The notes: generated by a model not told the origin, from the letters alone. Numbered from the stretch's first letter, positions 1 to 7,423 are shown. The stretch is 18,934 nucleotides of DNA from Bacteroidales bacterium UBA1725 (GCA_002315815.1 DCIN01000007.1:1-18934), one strand, 5' to 3'. Translations and numbers: made by a program.

Positions 1-209
1 TCTGTCCTCAATAATACTCGTCAATTTTTACCAACTTATTTTTTTCTCTTTACTAATGATACTGGCATTGTTATATTTGTTTTGTTTATTCTGGTTTCAA
101 GTATAGAACGTTATAACATAAATAGCAAACGTTATAACCAAATATCCTTTTGAAATAGTCAATCCTAAATAAGCAATTGTCAGTAAGCAATCGACACAAT
201 AAAAGCCTG
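1..209. other. Intergenic region at left edge, no gene seen
   Basis: This AT-rich stretch lies downstream of the leftward esterase gene and has no convincing reading frame on either strand. It contains two copies of the palindrome GTTATAAC (110-117 and 131-138) and a pair of related 14-base direct repeats beginning TAAGCAAT (170-183 and 184-197). It may be the upstream region of a leftward gene beyond the window edge. That is inference, because no start codon followed by a long frame is visible. Confidence 0.6.
107..138. promoter_or_regulatory. Paired palindromic octamers, operator-like
   Basis: The 11-mer AACGTTATAAC occurs at 107-117 and again at 128-138. Each copy contains the perfect palindrome GTTATAAC. 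The copies are exactly 21 bases apart, close to two helical turns, so they would face the same side of the DNA. This is the geometry expected for cooperative binding of two dimeric regulators. A near-consensus leftward -7 element (GATATTTG, minus strand 139-146) sits directly beside the second copy. The target gene would lie left of the window. No regulator is identified. Confidence 0.3.
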
Positions 210-1106
210 TCATAATCTGAAGGCGGAGCAAGAGGACATAAACCTGGCGGCGAATGCTTCCCAGTTGTACCATTCGTGACCGCCATTGGTCACATAGAAT
301 GAATGGCTATAGGCTTTTTTCTCCAATTTCTTGTGCCAGTTGCACATATGAGGGTAGAAGAAATCTGTTTTCCCTATCATTATGCAGTAGTCCTGCGGCG
401 GATTGACGAACTGGTTACCCATTTTTTCCCAAAGATGGGAATAGAAGCCGGAATACTTGCCCGGCTGTATGATTGAATGGGCCATAGGAGAGAACAAGCC
501 AATCGAACCGAAGATATCGGGATTGCCCGCGCTTATGTATATGCTTTGCATCGCTCCGAGTGACATTCCGGCGATGGCTCGGCCTTCTTTTGAAGCTATC
601 GTCCTGTATTTCAGATCTATCTCCTTGACTACGTTGGAGACAAAGAATGTTTCCACAGTTCCGTTCACACTGTAGAATGCACTTATTGCGTTCTTGGCAC
701 GTGAATGGCCGTAATCGATGCTGTCCCGGTAACTGTTCATATTCGGAAGAACAAGTATGAAGGGGTGTGTGTAAGCTCCGCTGCTCAGGCTGTCCACCAG
801 CTGGAGTATTCTTCCCCTCTCTATCCAGGTCACTTCATTGCCGCGGGCACCGTGCAGAAGATACAGTACCGGATATCGATCATCGTTCTGATAATAATCC
901 GCAGGAAGATATACAAGTGCCCTTCTCGAATGGAGCTTGGGCTCGTCGGACGGAATCATCGCATCCTCCAGAATGCCTTTCGGGCGGTAATCCGTGACCG
1001 GTTGCGGAAATGTCTCGTGACTGGCATAGCGTTGGGTCATTATTGAACACGAGTTCAGGATGAGAGCTATGACAATCCATATCGTAATTTTAAACCTGTT
1101 GTTCAT
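210..1106 (-). CDS. Putative lipoprotein esterase, esterase D / feruloyl-esterase-like alpha/beta hydrolase
   Basis: This 298-residue protein begins with a lipoprotein signal peptide: a hydrophobic stretch at about 7-18, then a lipobox ending at Cys20 (ILNSC). It is probably anchored to a membrane on the periplasmic or outer face. The rest is an alpha/beta hydrolase of the 'putative esterase' family (tributyrin esterase, feruloyl esterase, S-formylglutathione hydrolase relatives). The strand-loop YLLHG is at 82-86 and the nucleophile elbow GMSLG at 180-184 gives Ser182. Likely acid and base residues are Asp248 (GKTDFF) and His277 (GGHEW). In Bacteroidales such exported enzymes often deacylate plant or host glycans, but the substrate cannot be read here. 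The start is the ATG at 1106, seven bases after a near-consensus -7 box. It stands alone downstream of the DUF5686 gene, with an 82-base gap that contains a tandem repeat. Confidence 0.85.
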   Translation of the reverse strand: MNNRFKITIWIVIALILNSCSIMTQRYASHETFPQPVTDYRPKGILEDAMIPSDEPKLHSRRALVYLPADYYQNDDRYPVLYLLHGARGNEVTWIERGRILQLVDSLSSGAYTHPFILVLPNMNSYRDSIDYGHSRAKNAISAFYSVNGTVETFFVSNVVKEIDLKYRTIASKEGRAIAGMSLGAMQSIYISAGNPDIFGSIGLFSPMAHSIIQPGKYSGFYSHLWEKMGNQFVNPPQDYCIMIGKTDFFYPHMCNWHKKLEKKAYSHSFYVTNGGHEWYNWEAFAARFMSSCSAFRL

Positions 1107-1113
1107 TTTTGTG

Positions 1114-1121
1114 CAAAGTCA
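1114..1121 (-). promoter_or_regulatory. Near-consensus -7 promoter element of the esterase gene
   Basis: The minus strand reads TGACTTTG, one mismatch from the Bacteroidota -7 consensus TAnnTTTG, seven bases before the esterase ATG. It forms the last, altered unit of a 10-base tandem repeat, so the promoter seems to grow out of the repeat. No -33 TTG lies at the usual distance of about 20 bases; TTG triplets lie 13 and 23 bases upstream. Confidence 0.35.
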
Positions 1122-1157
1122 TTTCAAGTCATTTCAAGTCATCTCAAGTCATTTCAA
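1116..1157. repeat. Tandem 10-base repeat upstream of the esterase gene
   Basis: About four copies of ATTTCAAGTC run from 1121 to 1157 with one T-to-C change (third copy) and an incomplete last copy. A further partial copy at 1116-1120 merges into the promoter-like box. The period is close to one helical turn. It fills half of the gap between the DUF5686 stop and the esterase start. Confidence 0.85.
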
Positions 1158-1188
1158 AGGTATGCTGATTATCGGAATAGAAGAACTT

Positions 1189-3657
1189 TCAGAACCGAAT
1201 TTCAAGTCCGGCGGTGACGCAGAAAAGTTGTCTGGCTCCTTCCTTGTGTGTGAGTCTCCAGAAGCAGTCCACGCGGAATATCTTGAATATGTTGGAAATA
1301 CCGGCTCCCAACTCTACATAGGGCACCTTTCCAAGAGTTTTCATCCCTAAGGGAAATTCCATTATCGCAGGGTTTTTCAAGGCGTTGTTACGGTCCGAAA
1401 GATTTCCCCAGGCCAGTTTCATAGAGAATTCCTCCCTCAGGTTCAATTTACTTATCAGAGGTATCTTGCCCAGGAAGAAACCATAGAAGTTGTGGTTCCA
1501 GAACAGGTCCGCCCAGCTGTCCGATGCGAATTCGAAGAAGTCCATACAAGAGAATGCCGACCTGTCCAGAATGTAGGTGCCATTGCCCGGGTGAAGGTGT
1601 AACAGTGGATAAGGCACCTCTCCCACAATGGTGCCCGCATTGAATTTCATCTTGGAGAATCCGAGGGGAGGGATTCTGAATTTCCAGTCCACCGAAATTT
1701 CGGGTTTCAGAAAGGCTACGTCGCCGGGTCTGATGCCTTTCACGCTTCCTGTAAGGTCCAGGGTGAGTACCGGGTGAAGGGTGTGAACATACGTTTTGAT
1801 GAAATATCCGCGGTTCACCGTCTCTTCCTTCGAGAACCGTGCCGACAGATGTATCTCGTTGGTGGCAATGCTATGGACCGGACTACTGTCAGACATCATC
1901 ATAGGCACGAATCTGTTTGAGTAATACCTCCTGAGAGCAATGTCCGCCTGGAAATTGAAGTTGATGTTGAATTCGTGTTCATACCTTGCGGAGAAGGACT
2001 GGAGAGGACAGAGTTTCTGAGCGTTTCCCTTGCCCAATACCGACGACAGTATATTGGCATCCGTGAAGTTGCTGTTGCTGCGTCCGAGTTGGAAAAGATC
2101 GTGGGAAGCCTCAAGTGTCAGCTTGCGGGTAGGATCCTTGCCGAACATCCTTTCGTAGCCGAGACCCCCCTTCCAGCTGTGGTCGCCGAAGCCGTAGGCA
2201 ATGTATGCCGTCCATCTGTGTTTGGTGCTGAAATCTTTGGACGTATGTATTCCCAATCTCGTTCTGAATCCCTCCAGATTATTGAAGCTGAATATCTTGG
2301 CATAAGGTCCTATGCCTATCTTGCCTATGTCCCAGTAACCGGTGACCAGAGTGTTGATAATATCATATACCGTCTGGTACAGAGGCAAATCCTTGATGTC
2401 CTCCACCATCTTGTATATGTCCTTTTCCTTCTGAGTGAGTTCGTACGGCCTCACCGAAGCCCAATACTCCTCGTCCATCGAATTTGAATTCCCGGCTACT
2501 TCCACTTTCTTCAGGCTCTTGTTTGTGATTGCCTTATATGATGGTTCCTTGAAATTCTGTTCCCTCCTGCCCAGAACAGATATCATCTTGGACGAATCCG
2601 ACAGGGCAATCGAGAAGTCGGCGTAGAGATTGTCCCTGCTGTAAAACCAAGAAGAGTCGGGGAGCTTTCGGTATTCCACGTCCATTACTATGTCCCTGAG
2701 CCAGTTGACATTGCCTCCGTGTTTCATTTTGGCGTGGATTGATCGTATGGCGAAATCGTAGGCGTCTATCTGCATCTCTCCGTCCAGAGCCGGACTCGAT
2801 ATTCCATTCTTCGGGTGATAGCGTATCAGATAGGTCTTGCGTCCGTCAACCTGAAGAGAATCGATAATGAAGTAGTTGTAATACAACAGTCCTCCGCTTT
2901 GGATGGGAGAGGGGAATTCCACACCGAAGCTGTTCACGAAGGGTTTGTAGAAGTCAGATTGGAGATGCATACTTCCCGTGAACTGGGTGAGAAGGTTGTT
3001 TTCCGGATTGATTCCCGAAATGCGGTTGGCGACTATGGTCTCGCTGTTTTTGTCAGGATTGCAGGAGTGGAAGCGTTTTACTATGGATTCAGATATCATC
3101 GTGGGCAGATAAGGCACACCGCTCACGGTACTGGTATCCATATAGTCGAATATGAATTCCATCTGTCTCATAAACTTCTTCCCGGAGAGCTGCTCCTCCG
3201 CATTGGTGAGGTCCAGTTCCATCTTGGTGTAAAGGTCGCAGCTGTAGTGCGGTTTGAGTTCCGGGCTGTTGCGCTGCCTGTTGGCATCTATGTTGGCCAG
3301 AAGCCTCTTTACCTTGTGGTTGTCTGCCTTTATCACCACGCTGGACAGTTCGTTGCCGGATAGTTTCAGAGTGAAGTTTACGTTGCTGAACTGCCCCGAC
3401 TTGATTCTCTTTTCCTGGGAGTCGTATCCAAGAAGTTGGCAAACAAGAATGTCAGTGCTGTTTTCCCTAGTCTCCAAGGTATAGTATCCGTCCAAATCGC
3501 TGGTGACTCCAATGGTAGTTCCTTTCAGGAACACACCGGCGAAAGGTATGCCTTCCCCTGTATCTGCATCGGTGACCCTGCCGCGCAGTTTGGTGCTCTG
3601 TGCGGACATTCCGACCGACGCGAGAATCAGAAGCAGAGAGACAAGGAAACTTTTCAT
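1189..3657 (-). CDS. DUF5686 and carboxypeptidase-regulatory-like domain outer-membrane protein
   Basis: This 822-residue protein starts at the ATG at 3657, where a clear signal peptide begins (hydrophobic residues 4-15, cleavage likely after MSAQ at about residue 20). The open frame extends further upstream, but only across ispE. Residues about 23-100 form a CarboxypepD_reg-like beta-sandwich (RGRVTDADTGEGIPFAGVFLKG, TSDLDGYYTL), as in TonB-dependent and other Bacteroidota outer-membrane proteins. The rest matches DUF5686: beta-strand-rich with alternating residues, a characteristic late segment (GNGTYILD, then SWADLFWNHNFYG), and a C-terminal strand ending in Phe, typical of outer-membrane barrels. 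Its exact function is unknown. The start is only two bases after the ispE stop, so it is very probably translated from the suf-ispE transcript. Confidence 0.88.
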   Translation of the reverse strand: MKSFLVSLLLILASVGMSAQSTKLRGRVTDADTGEGIPFAGVFLKGTTIGVTSDLDGYYTLETRENSTDILVCQLLGYDSQEKRIKSGQFSNVNFTLKLSGNELSSVVIKADNHKVKRLLANIDANRQRNSPELKPHYSCDLYTKMELDLTNAEEQLSGKKFMRQMEFIFDYMDTSTVSGVPYLPTMISESIVKRFHSCNPDKNSETIVANRISGINPENNLLTQFTGSMHLQSDFYKPFVNSFGVEFPSPIQSGGLLYYNYFIIDSLQVDGRKTYLIRYHPKNGISSPALDGEMQIDAYDFAIRSIHAKMKHGGNVNWLRDIVMDVEYRKLPDSSWFYSRDNLYADFSIALSDSSKMISVLGRREQNFKEPSYKAITNKSLKKVEVAGNSNSMDEEYWASVRPYELTQKEKDIYKMVEDIKDLPLYQTVYDIINTLVTGYWDIGKIGIGPYAKIFSFNNLEGFRTRLGIHTSKDFSTKHRWTAYIAYGFGDHSWKGGLGYERMFGKDPTRKLTLEASHDLFQLGRSNSNFTDANILSSVLGKGNAQKLCPLQSFSARYEHEFNINFNFQADIALRRYYSNRFVPMMMSDSSPVHSIATNEIHLSARFSKEETVNRGYFIKTYVHTLHPVLTLDLTGSVKGIRPGDVAFLKPEISVDWKFRIPPLGFSKMKFNAGTIVGEVPYPLLHLHPGNGTYILDRSAFSCMDFFEFASDSWADLFWNHNFYGFFLGKIPLISKLNLREEFSMKLAWGNLSDRNNALKNPAIMEFPLGMKTLGKVPYVELGAGISNIFKIFRVDCFWRLTHKEGARQLFCVTAGLEIRF

Positions 3658-3659
3658 TT

Positions 3660-4493
3660 TCACTGACTGATGCTTTTTCTGAAAAGGCCGAATACTGATG
3701 ATCCCGAACCTGACATTGATGCATATACGGCTCCGCGGGCATAAAAATCTTCTTTGAGTGCAGCTATCTCCGGATGAATCCGGAATACAGAGTCTTCGAA
3801 GTCGTTCACCACCGCATCCCTCCAAAGATCTGCAGGCAGGCTCAGAGCGTCGCGCAGAGAAGGGGCACAGCCACGAATGCAGGCGCTGTCATCTGCACGA
3901 CGGGCGCTGTCATTTGCACGACAGGAGTTGTCATTTTCACGAGGCCTTATCTGAGAATATGCCTCTGCGGTGCTTACCGAAACTCCATTCGGGATTGCAA
4001 GTTCTATGCGGAATTGCGAGAGATCCATATCGAAGGGAGTGAGTATGTCCCCGCGACCTTCTCCGAACATAGGACGGTTATATATGAAGAAAGGACAGTC
4101 GGAACCCAGCTTTGCCGCACGTACGGCAAGCTGTTCGTCGGAAAGGCCGAGGGCGAACATCGAATTCAGCATCATAAGGGTAAAAGCCGCGTCTGCAGAA
4201 CCTCCTCCCAGTCCGGCCCCTACGGGACTGTGTTTGGTAAGATGAATCTTCACCGGCGGAAGAGAGAATTCTCCGGAGAGCAGAAGACATGCTTTCCAGC
4301 ACAAGTCATCCTCCGCAGGCCAGCGGCCTCCGTTCAGTTCCATCGATGCGTCTGAGTCACTTGGTTCTATTTCAAGTTCGTCCGTGTATCCGTCGTACGG
4401 GACAAAGAGTGTCTCCAGATCGTGAAAACCGTCTGGACGTTTCCTCAGGATATGCAGTCCCAGGTTGATCTTAACATTTGGAAATGATTTCAT
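3660..4493 (-). CDS. ispE: 4-diphosphocytidyl-2-C-methyl-D-erythritol kinase
   Basis: This enzyme phosphorylates CDP-methylerythritol with ATP in the non-mevalonate (MEP) route to isoprenoids, in the cytoplasm. The 277-residue protein is normal in length and is a GHMP kinase. The N-terminal KINLGLHI has the likely catalytic Lys8. The ATP-binding motif 2 SPVGAGLGGGSADAA spans 89-103. GSDCPFF gives the catalytic Asp132, and motif 3 ASMSGSGSSVFGLF spans 258-271. It overlaps the end of sufD by 23 bases and sits two bases before the DUF5686 gene, so translation is probably coupled. An odd feature is three copies of a seven-residue unit rich in Arg, Asp and Ala at 185-205, an apparent in-frame expansion between the kinase core and the C-terminal lobe. 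IspG and IspH, later in the same pathway, need Fe-S clusters, which may explain the suf neighbourhood. Confidence 0.95.
   Translation of the reverse strand: MKSFPNVKINLGLHILRKRPDGFHDLETLFVPYDGYTDELEIEPSDSDASMELNGGRWPAEDDLCWKACLLLSGEFSLPPVKIHLTKHSPVGAGLGGGSADAAFTLMMLNSMFALGLSDEQLAVRAAKLGSDCPFFIYNRPMFGEGRGDILTPFDMDLSQFRIELAIPNGVSVSTAEAYSQIRPRENDNSCRANDSARRADDSACIRGCAPSLRDALSLPADLWRDAVVNDFEDSVFRIHPEIAALKEDFYARGAVYASMSGSGSSVFGLFRKSISQ
3879..3945. repeat. Three 21-base tandem repeats inside ispE
   Basis: Units at about 3883-3903, 3904-3924 and 3925-3945 share the pattern G(C/A)G(C/T)TGTCATnTnCACGA. On the coding strand they encode RENDNSC, RANDSAR and RADDSAC (residues 185-205). The divergence between units shows the expansion is not brand new. 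The length is a multiple of three, so the reading frame is kept. Confidence 0.85.
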
Positions 4494-5118
4494 TGCGGAG
4501 GTTTTCAGGAAGTCTGGCCAGCACCGGGGCCAGGAATGATATTGTCTGGAGCCTCTTCGCTTCTGCTTCCGGAATCCCTCTTGATCTCATATAAAACTCC
4601 TCCTCCTCGTTCAGAAAGCCCGTGGTGGCTCCGTGCGAGCACTCTACGTCATCAGCGTATATTTCAAGTTGCGGATGCACTTCCGCTACGGCCCTTTCGG
4701 AGAGCAGTATGCTGTGACTCTCCTGAACTGCTTTTGTTCTCTGTGCTCCGTGTTCCACAAGTATGAGTCCGTCGAAGACCGCTCTGGAACAACCTCCCGC
4801 CAGACCCTTGAACAACTGGGATGAAGAGCAGTCTTCGGCCGAATGTTTCACCTTGATGTTAAGTGAAAGTTTTTCGTCAGTTGGACAGATATAAATTCCT
4901 GCCAAATCCAGAGAGGATCCGGGACCGCATAGATTCACGTCCAAATCCACCTTTACATCCGCACCGGCACAAGGAAGAAAAACCAGTGTCCAGGAGAGTG
5001 TATCTCCCGAATCCAGACGCACTTTGCGGGGAATCTCATCCCTGCCTATCAGGAATACTCTGTTCATCTGGAGTTCGTTGTCCGTCTGGAGTTCATTGTC
5101 CATTGTACAATTGTCCAT
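4471..5118 (-). CDS. sufD: SufD-like Fe-S cluster scaffold subunit, N-terminally short
   Basis: The protein has 215 residues, about half of a usual SufD (roughly 420-450). SufD pairs with SufB in the SufBC2D complex that builds Fe-S clusters. What remains matches the C-terminal half: a beta-helix region followed by the SufB/D signature CSHGATTG and the helix FYMRSRGIPEAEAKRL. The signature His is kept; by alignment it corresponds to the essential His of E. coli SufD (His360, from memory). The N-terminal helical domain and first part of the beta-helix are absent. There is no room for them, because the sufC stop is only 12 bases upstream. The start is uncertain: Met1, Met6 and Met18 lie in and around an 18-base tandem repeat encoding (M/T)DNELQ, and Met18 (ATG at 5067) would begin right at the conserved part. 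It overlaps ispE by 23 bases. Confidence 0.8.
   Translation of the reverse strand: MDNCTMDNELQTDNELQMNRVFLIGRDEIPRKVRLDSGDTLSWTLVFLPCAGADVKVDLDVNLCGPGSSLDLAGIYICPTDEKLSLNIKVKHSAEDCSSSQLFKGLAGGCSRAVFDGLILVEHGAQRTKAVQESHSILLSERAVAEVHPQLEIYADDVECSHGATTGFLNEEEEFYMRSRGIPEAEAKRLQTISFLAPVLARLPENLRNEIISKC
5068..5103. repeat. Two 18-base tandem repeats at the 5' end of sufD
   Basis: Units 5068-5085 and 5086-5103 differ at two positions. They encode TDNELQ and MDNELQ in frame on the minus strand. A further partial copy of ATTGTCCATTGTC-type sequence follows to about 5121 and contains two more in-frame ATG codons. The repeat therefore multiplies possible start codons for sufD. Confidence 0.85.
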
Positions 5119-5130
5119 TGTCAGTCAGTC

Positions 5131-5907
5131 TCAGTTGATGCCCTCGAATCCGTCCTGCCATATCGCTTCGGCAAGTTCAGGACCGCCGTTCCTCACAATT
5201 CTGCCTTCCTTCAGCACGTGGACGAAATCCGGACGAATGTATTCCAGCAGTTTCTGGTAATGCGTGATGATAATGAAGGATCTTTCTGGAGAGCGCAGAG
5301 CATTGACTCCGTCCGCAACAGTCTTGAGCGCATCAACGTCAAGTCCGGAATCGGTCTCGTCCAGTATTCCCAAAACGGGTTCCAGCATCGCCATCTGGAA
5401 AATCTCGTTGCGTTTCTTTTCCCCTCCGGAAAAGCCAACGTTCACCTCCCTTTTGGCGAAAGCACTGTCCATCCCTACAAGGGCCATCTTTTCCTTCAGA
5501 AGTTTCAGAAATTCCCCGGGTTTGAGATCCGGAAGCCCCGCTGCCTTGCGCTTGGCGTTCACTGCCGCCTTCATAAAATTGGTGATGCTCACACCGGGTA
5601 TTTCGATCGGGTACTGGAAACTCAGGAAAATACCGGCCCAGGATCGCTCTTCAGGAGCCATAGCAAGCAGATTCTTGCCGCAGAACCGCAGTTCTCCTCC
5701 TGTCACTCCGTAGTCGCGCCGTCCGGTGATGACGGCTCCCAAAGTCGATTTGCCGGCACCGTTTGGCCCCATTACGGCGTGCACCTCTCCCTTTCCGATT
5801 CGCAAATCCACTCCCTTCAAAATTTCCTTGCCTTCAATGCCTGCGTGCAGGCTGTTTATTTCCAGCAGATAATTATTGTCCAATTTATGATCACCCATAA
5901 GGTCCAT
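5131..5907 (-). CDS. sufC: Fe-S cluster assembly ATPase SufC
   Basis: SufC is the ABC-type ATPase of the cytoplasmic SufBC2D scaffold. The 258-residue protein is normal in length and has every expected motif. Walker A GPNGAGKST is at 47-55, the Q-loop Gln at 98 (SFQYP), the signature FSGGEKKR at 159-166, and Walker B LGILDE at 179-184. The SufC-typical SGLD D-loop is at 187-190 and the switch His at 216 (ITHYQ). The start is taken as the ATG at 5907; the ATG at 5898 is also possible, and the first 14 residues look like a poorly conserved extension. It lies 27 bases after sufB and 12 bases before the sufD-like gene, so all three are surely co-transcribed. Confidence 0.97.
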   Translation of the reverse strand: MDLMGDHKLDNNYLLEINSLHAGIEGKEILKGVDLRIGKGEVHAVMGPNGAGKSTLGAVITGRRDYGVTGGELRFCGKNLLAMAPEERSWAGIFLSFQYPIEIPGVSITNFMKAAVNAKRKAAGLPDLKPGEFLKLLKEKMALVGMDSAFAKREVNVGFSGGEKKRNEIFQMAMLEPVLGILDETDSGLDVDALKTVADGVNALRSPERSFIIITHYQKLLEYIRPDFVHVLKEGRIVRNGGPELAEAIWQDGFEGIN

Positions 5908-5914
5908 AATTTAA

Positions 5915-5942
5915 GAATGTTCACCTGAAAATGTTCACCCGA
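5915..5942. repeat. 14-base direct repeat spanning the sufB stop codon
   Basis: GAATGTTCACCTGA (5915-5928) is followed at once by AAATGTTCACCCGA (5929-5942), 12 of 14 bases identical. The sufB stop codon (minus strand, 5935-5937) lies in the second unit, so the sufB-sufC gap appears to have grown by one duplication. Confidence 0.7.
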
Positions 5943-7365
5943 CGGCACCCTCAAGGGATACCGACAGGAGTTTTCTGGCCTCCACTGCGAATTCCATAGG
6001 CAGTCTGCTCAATACTTCGCGGGCATATCCACCGACTATCAGGGCCACGGCATCTTCTTCGCTGATACCTCTCTGGCGGCAGTAGAAGAGTTGGTCCTCA
6101 CTTATCTTGGAGGTTGTCGCCTCGTGCTCTACGGTGGAGGAAGGACAGGAGTTGCGTATCACCGGGAAGGTGTGGGCTCCGCAGTCGGAACCTATCAGAA
6201 GACTGTCGCACTGTGACCTGTTTCTTGCTCCGACGGCTCCGGGATTCACCATCACAAGACCTCTGTAAGAATTTTCGCTATGCCCTGCGCTTATGCCCTT
6301 GGACACTATTCTGCTTCGAGTGTTCCGGCCTATATGTATCATCTTGGTCCCGGTGTCGGCCATCTGACGGTTGTTGGTGAGAGCCACGCTGTAGAATTCC
6401 GAAGATGAATTGTCTCCCTTGAGTATGGTGGAAGGATATTTCCAAGTTATGGCTGATCCAGTTTCCACCTGCGTCCAGCTCAGATGAGCCCCTTCTCCTC
6501 GGCATATTCCGCGCTTGGTCACCAGATTCAGTATTCCTCCCCGTCCCTGTGCGTCGCCGGGATACCAGTTCTGTACTGTGGAGTATCTCACGTCGGCATC
6601 TTTCTCCACGATGATTTCCACTACGGCGGCATGCAACTGATTCTCGTCCCTCATAGGAGCGGTGCAGCCTTCCATATAGCTCAACTGTGAACCCTCGTCT
6701 GCGATGATGAGAGTTCGTTCAAACTGGCCGGTTCCTGCGGCGTTGATACGGAAGTAACTGCTCAGTTCCATAGGGCATTTCACTCCCTTCGGTATGTAAC
6801 AGAAGGAACCGTCGGAGAATACGGCCGAATTGAGGGCCGCGAAGAAATTGTCTCCCACGGGTACAACGCTCGCAAGATATCTGCGCACCAAATCGGGGTG
6901 CTCCCTGACAGCTTCGCTGAAAGAGCAGAAGATTATGCCTTTTTCGGCCAGAGTCTTCCTGAAAGTAGTGGTTACGCTTACGGAATCGAATACGGCATCC
7001 ACCGCCACTCCTGCCAGCATTTCCCTCTCGTTGAGCGGTATGCCGAGCTTGTCGAAAGTCTCCATAAGGGCAGGGTCGATTTCCTTGGGCCTGTCACTGT
7101 CCTTTCTTGGGGCTGCGTAGTATATGATGTCCTGATAATCGATGGGGGGCAGATTGAGATGGCCCCAGTGCGGCTCTTTCATCGTCAGCCACTTGCGAAA
7201 AGCGTCCAGACGGAAGTCCAGCAGCCATCCGGGTTCGCCCTTGATGGCGGAGATTGTCCGTATGATGTTCTCGTCCAGTCCTTTGGGGACATACTCCTGT
7301 TCGACTTCCGTCACGAAGCCTTCCTTGTAGTCCCTTTCGGTCATTTTTTGCAAGAACTCGTCCAT
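5935..7365 (-). CDS. sufB: Fe-S cluster assembly scaffold protein SufB
   Basis: SufB is the main scaffold subunit of the SufBC2D complex, on which new Fe-S clusters form before transfer to apoproteins. The 476-residue protein is normal in length. Conserved stretches include GWLLDFRLDAFRKW (47-60), HWGHLNLPPIDYQDI, FSDGSFCYIPKGVKCP and the C-terminal VEHEATTSKISEDQLFYCRQRG. Cys386 (SQCDSLLIG) lines up with the cluster-assembly Cys405 of E. coli SufB when both are counted from the C-terminus. The start ATG at 7365 lies six bases after a consensus TATCTTTG box, so the message may have almost no leader. It is the first gene of the leftward cluster. No sufS, sufE or sufU is in the window, so the sulfur donor must be elsewhere. 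Confidence 0.97.
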   Translation of the reverse strand: MDEFLQKMTERDYKEGFVTEVEQEYVPKGLDENIIRTISAIKGEPGWLLDFRLDAFRKWLTMKEPHWGHLNLPPIDYQDIIYYAAPRKDSDRPKEIDPALMETFDKLGIPLNEREMLAGVAVDAVFDSVSVTTTFRKTLAEKGIIFCSFSEAVREHPDLVRRYLASVVPVGDNFFAALNSAVFSDGSFCYIPKGVKCPMELSSYFRINAAGTGQFERTLIIADEGSQLSYMEGCTAPMRDENQLHAAVVEIIVEKDADVRYSTVQNWYPGDAQGRGGILNLVTKRGICRGEGAHLSWTQVETGSAITWKYPSTILKGDNSSSEFYSVALTNNRQMADTGTKMIHIGRNTRSRIVSKGISAGHSENSYRGLVMVNPGAVGARNRSQCDSLLIGSDCGAHTFPVIRNSCPSSTVEHEATTSKISEDQLFYCRQRGISEEDAVALIVGGYAREVLSRLPMEFAVEARKLLSVSLEGAVG

Positions 7366-7371
7366 AGCCTA

Positions 7372-7379
7372 CAAAGATA
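7372..7379 (-). promoter_or_regulatory. -7 promoter element of the suf cluster
   Basis: The minus strand reads TATCTTTG, a perfect match to the Bacteroidota -7 consensus TAnnTTTG. It ends six bases before the sufB ATG, which would put the start of transcription at or next to the start codon. No clear -33 TTG is seen at the usual distance. Confidence 0.65.
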
Positions 7380-7415
7380 CTAATCTTTGACGGAATCCTT
7401 TTCTTCCTTTTTTAC

Positions 7416-7423
7416 TATCTTTG
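7416..7423 (+). promoter_or_regulatory. -7 promoter element of aroC
   Basis: TATCTTTG matches the Bacteroidota -7 consensus and ends six bases before the aroC ATG at 7430, mirroring the arrangement on the sufB side. A TTTG at 7386-7389 lies 26 bases upstream, longer than the usual 19-21, so the -33 element is weak. Confidence 0.65.

Noticed and set aside
72..79. Rightward TATATTTG box in the left intergenic region
   Set aside because: It matches the -7 consensus but points into the 3' end of the leftward esterase with no gene to drive. The region is very AT-rich, so a chance match is likely; an antisense RNA cannot be excluded.
1975..2487. 170-codon rightward frame inside the DUF5686 gene
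   Set aside because: It is antisense to a well-supported coding sequence and has no domain features.
3658..3825. 56-codon upstream extension of the DUF5686 protein
   Set aside because: It lies wholly within ispE, and a signal peptide starts at the ATG at 3657.
4471..5118. sufD split by a frameshift
   Set aside because: There is no space for the missing half between sufC and this gene, and no SufD N-terminal sequence is seen in other frames.
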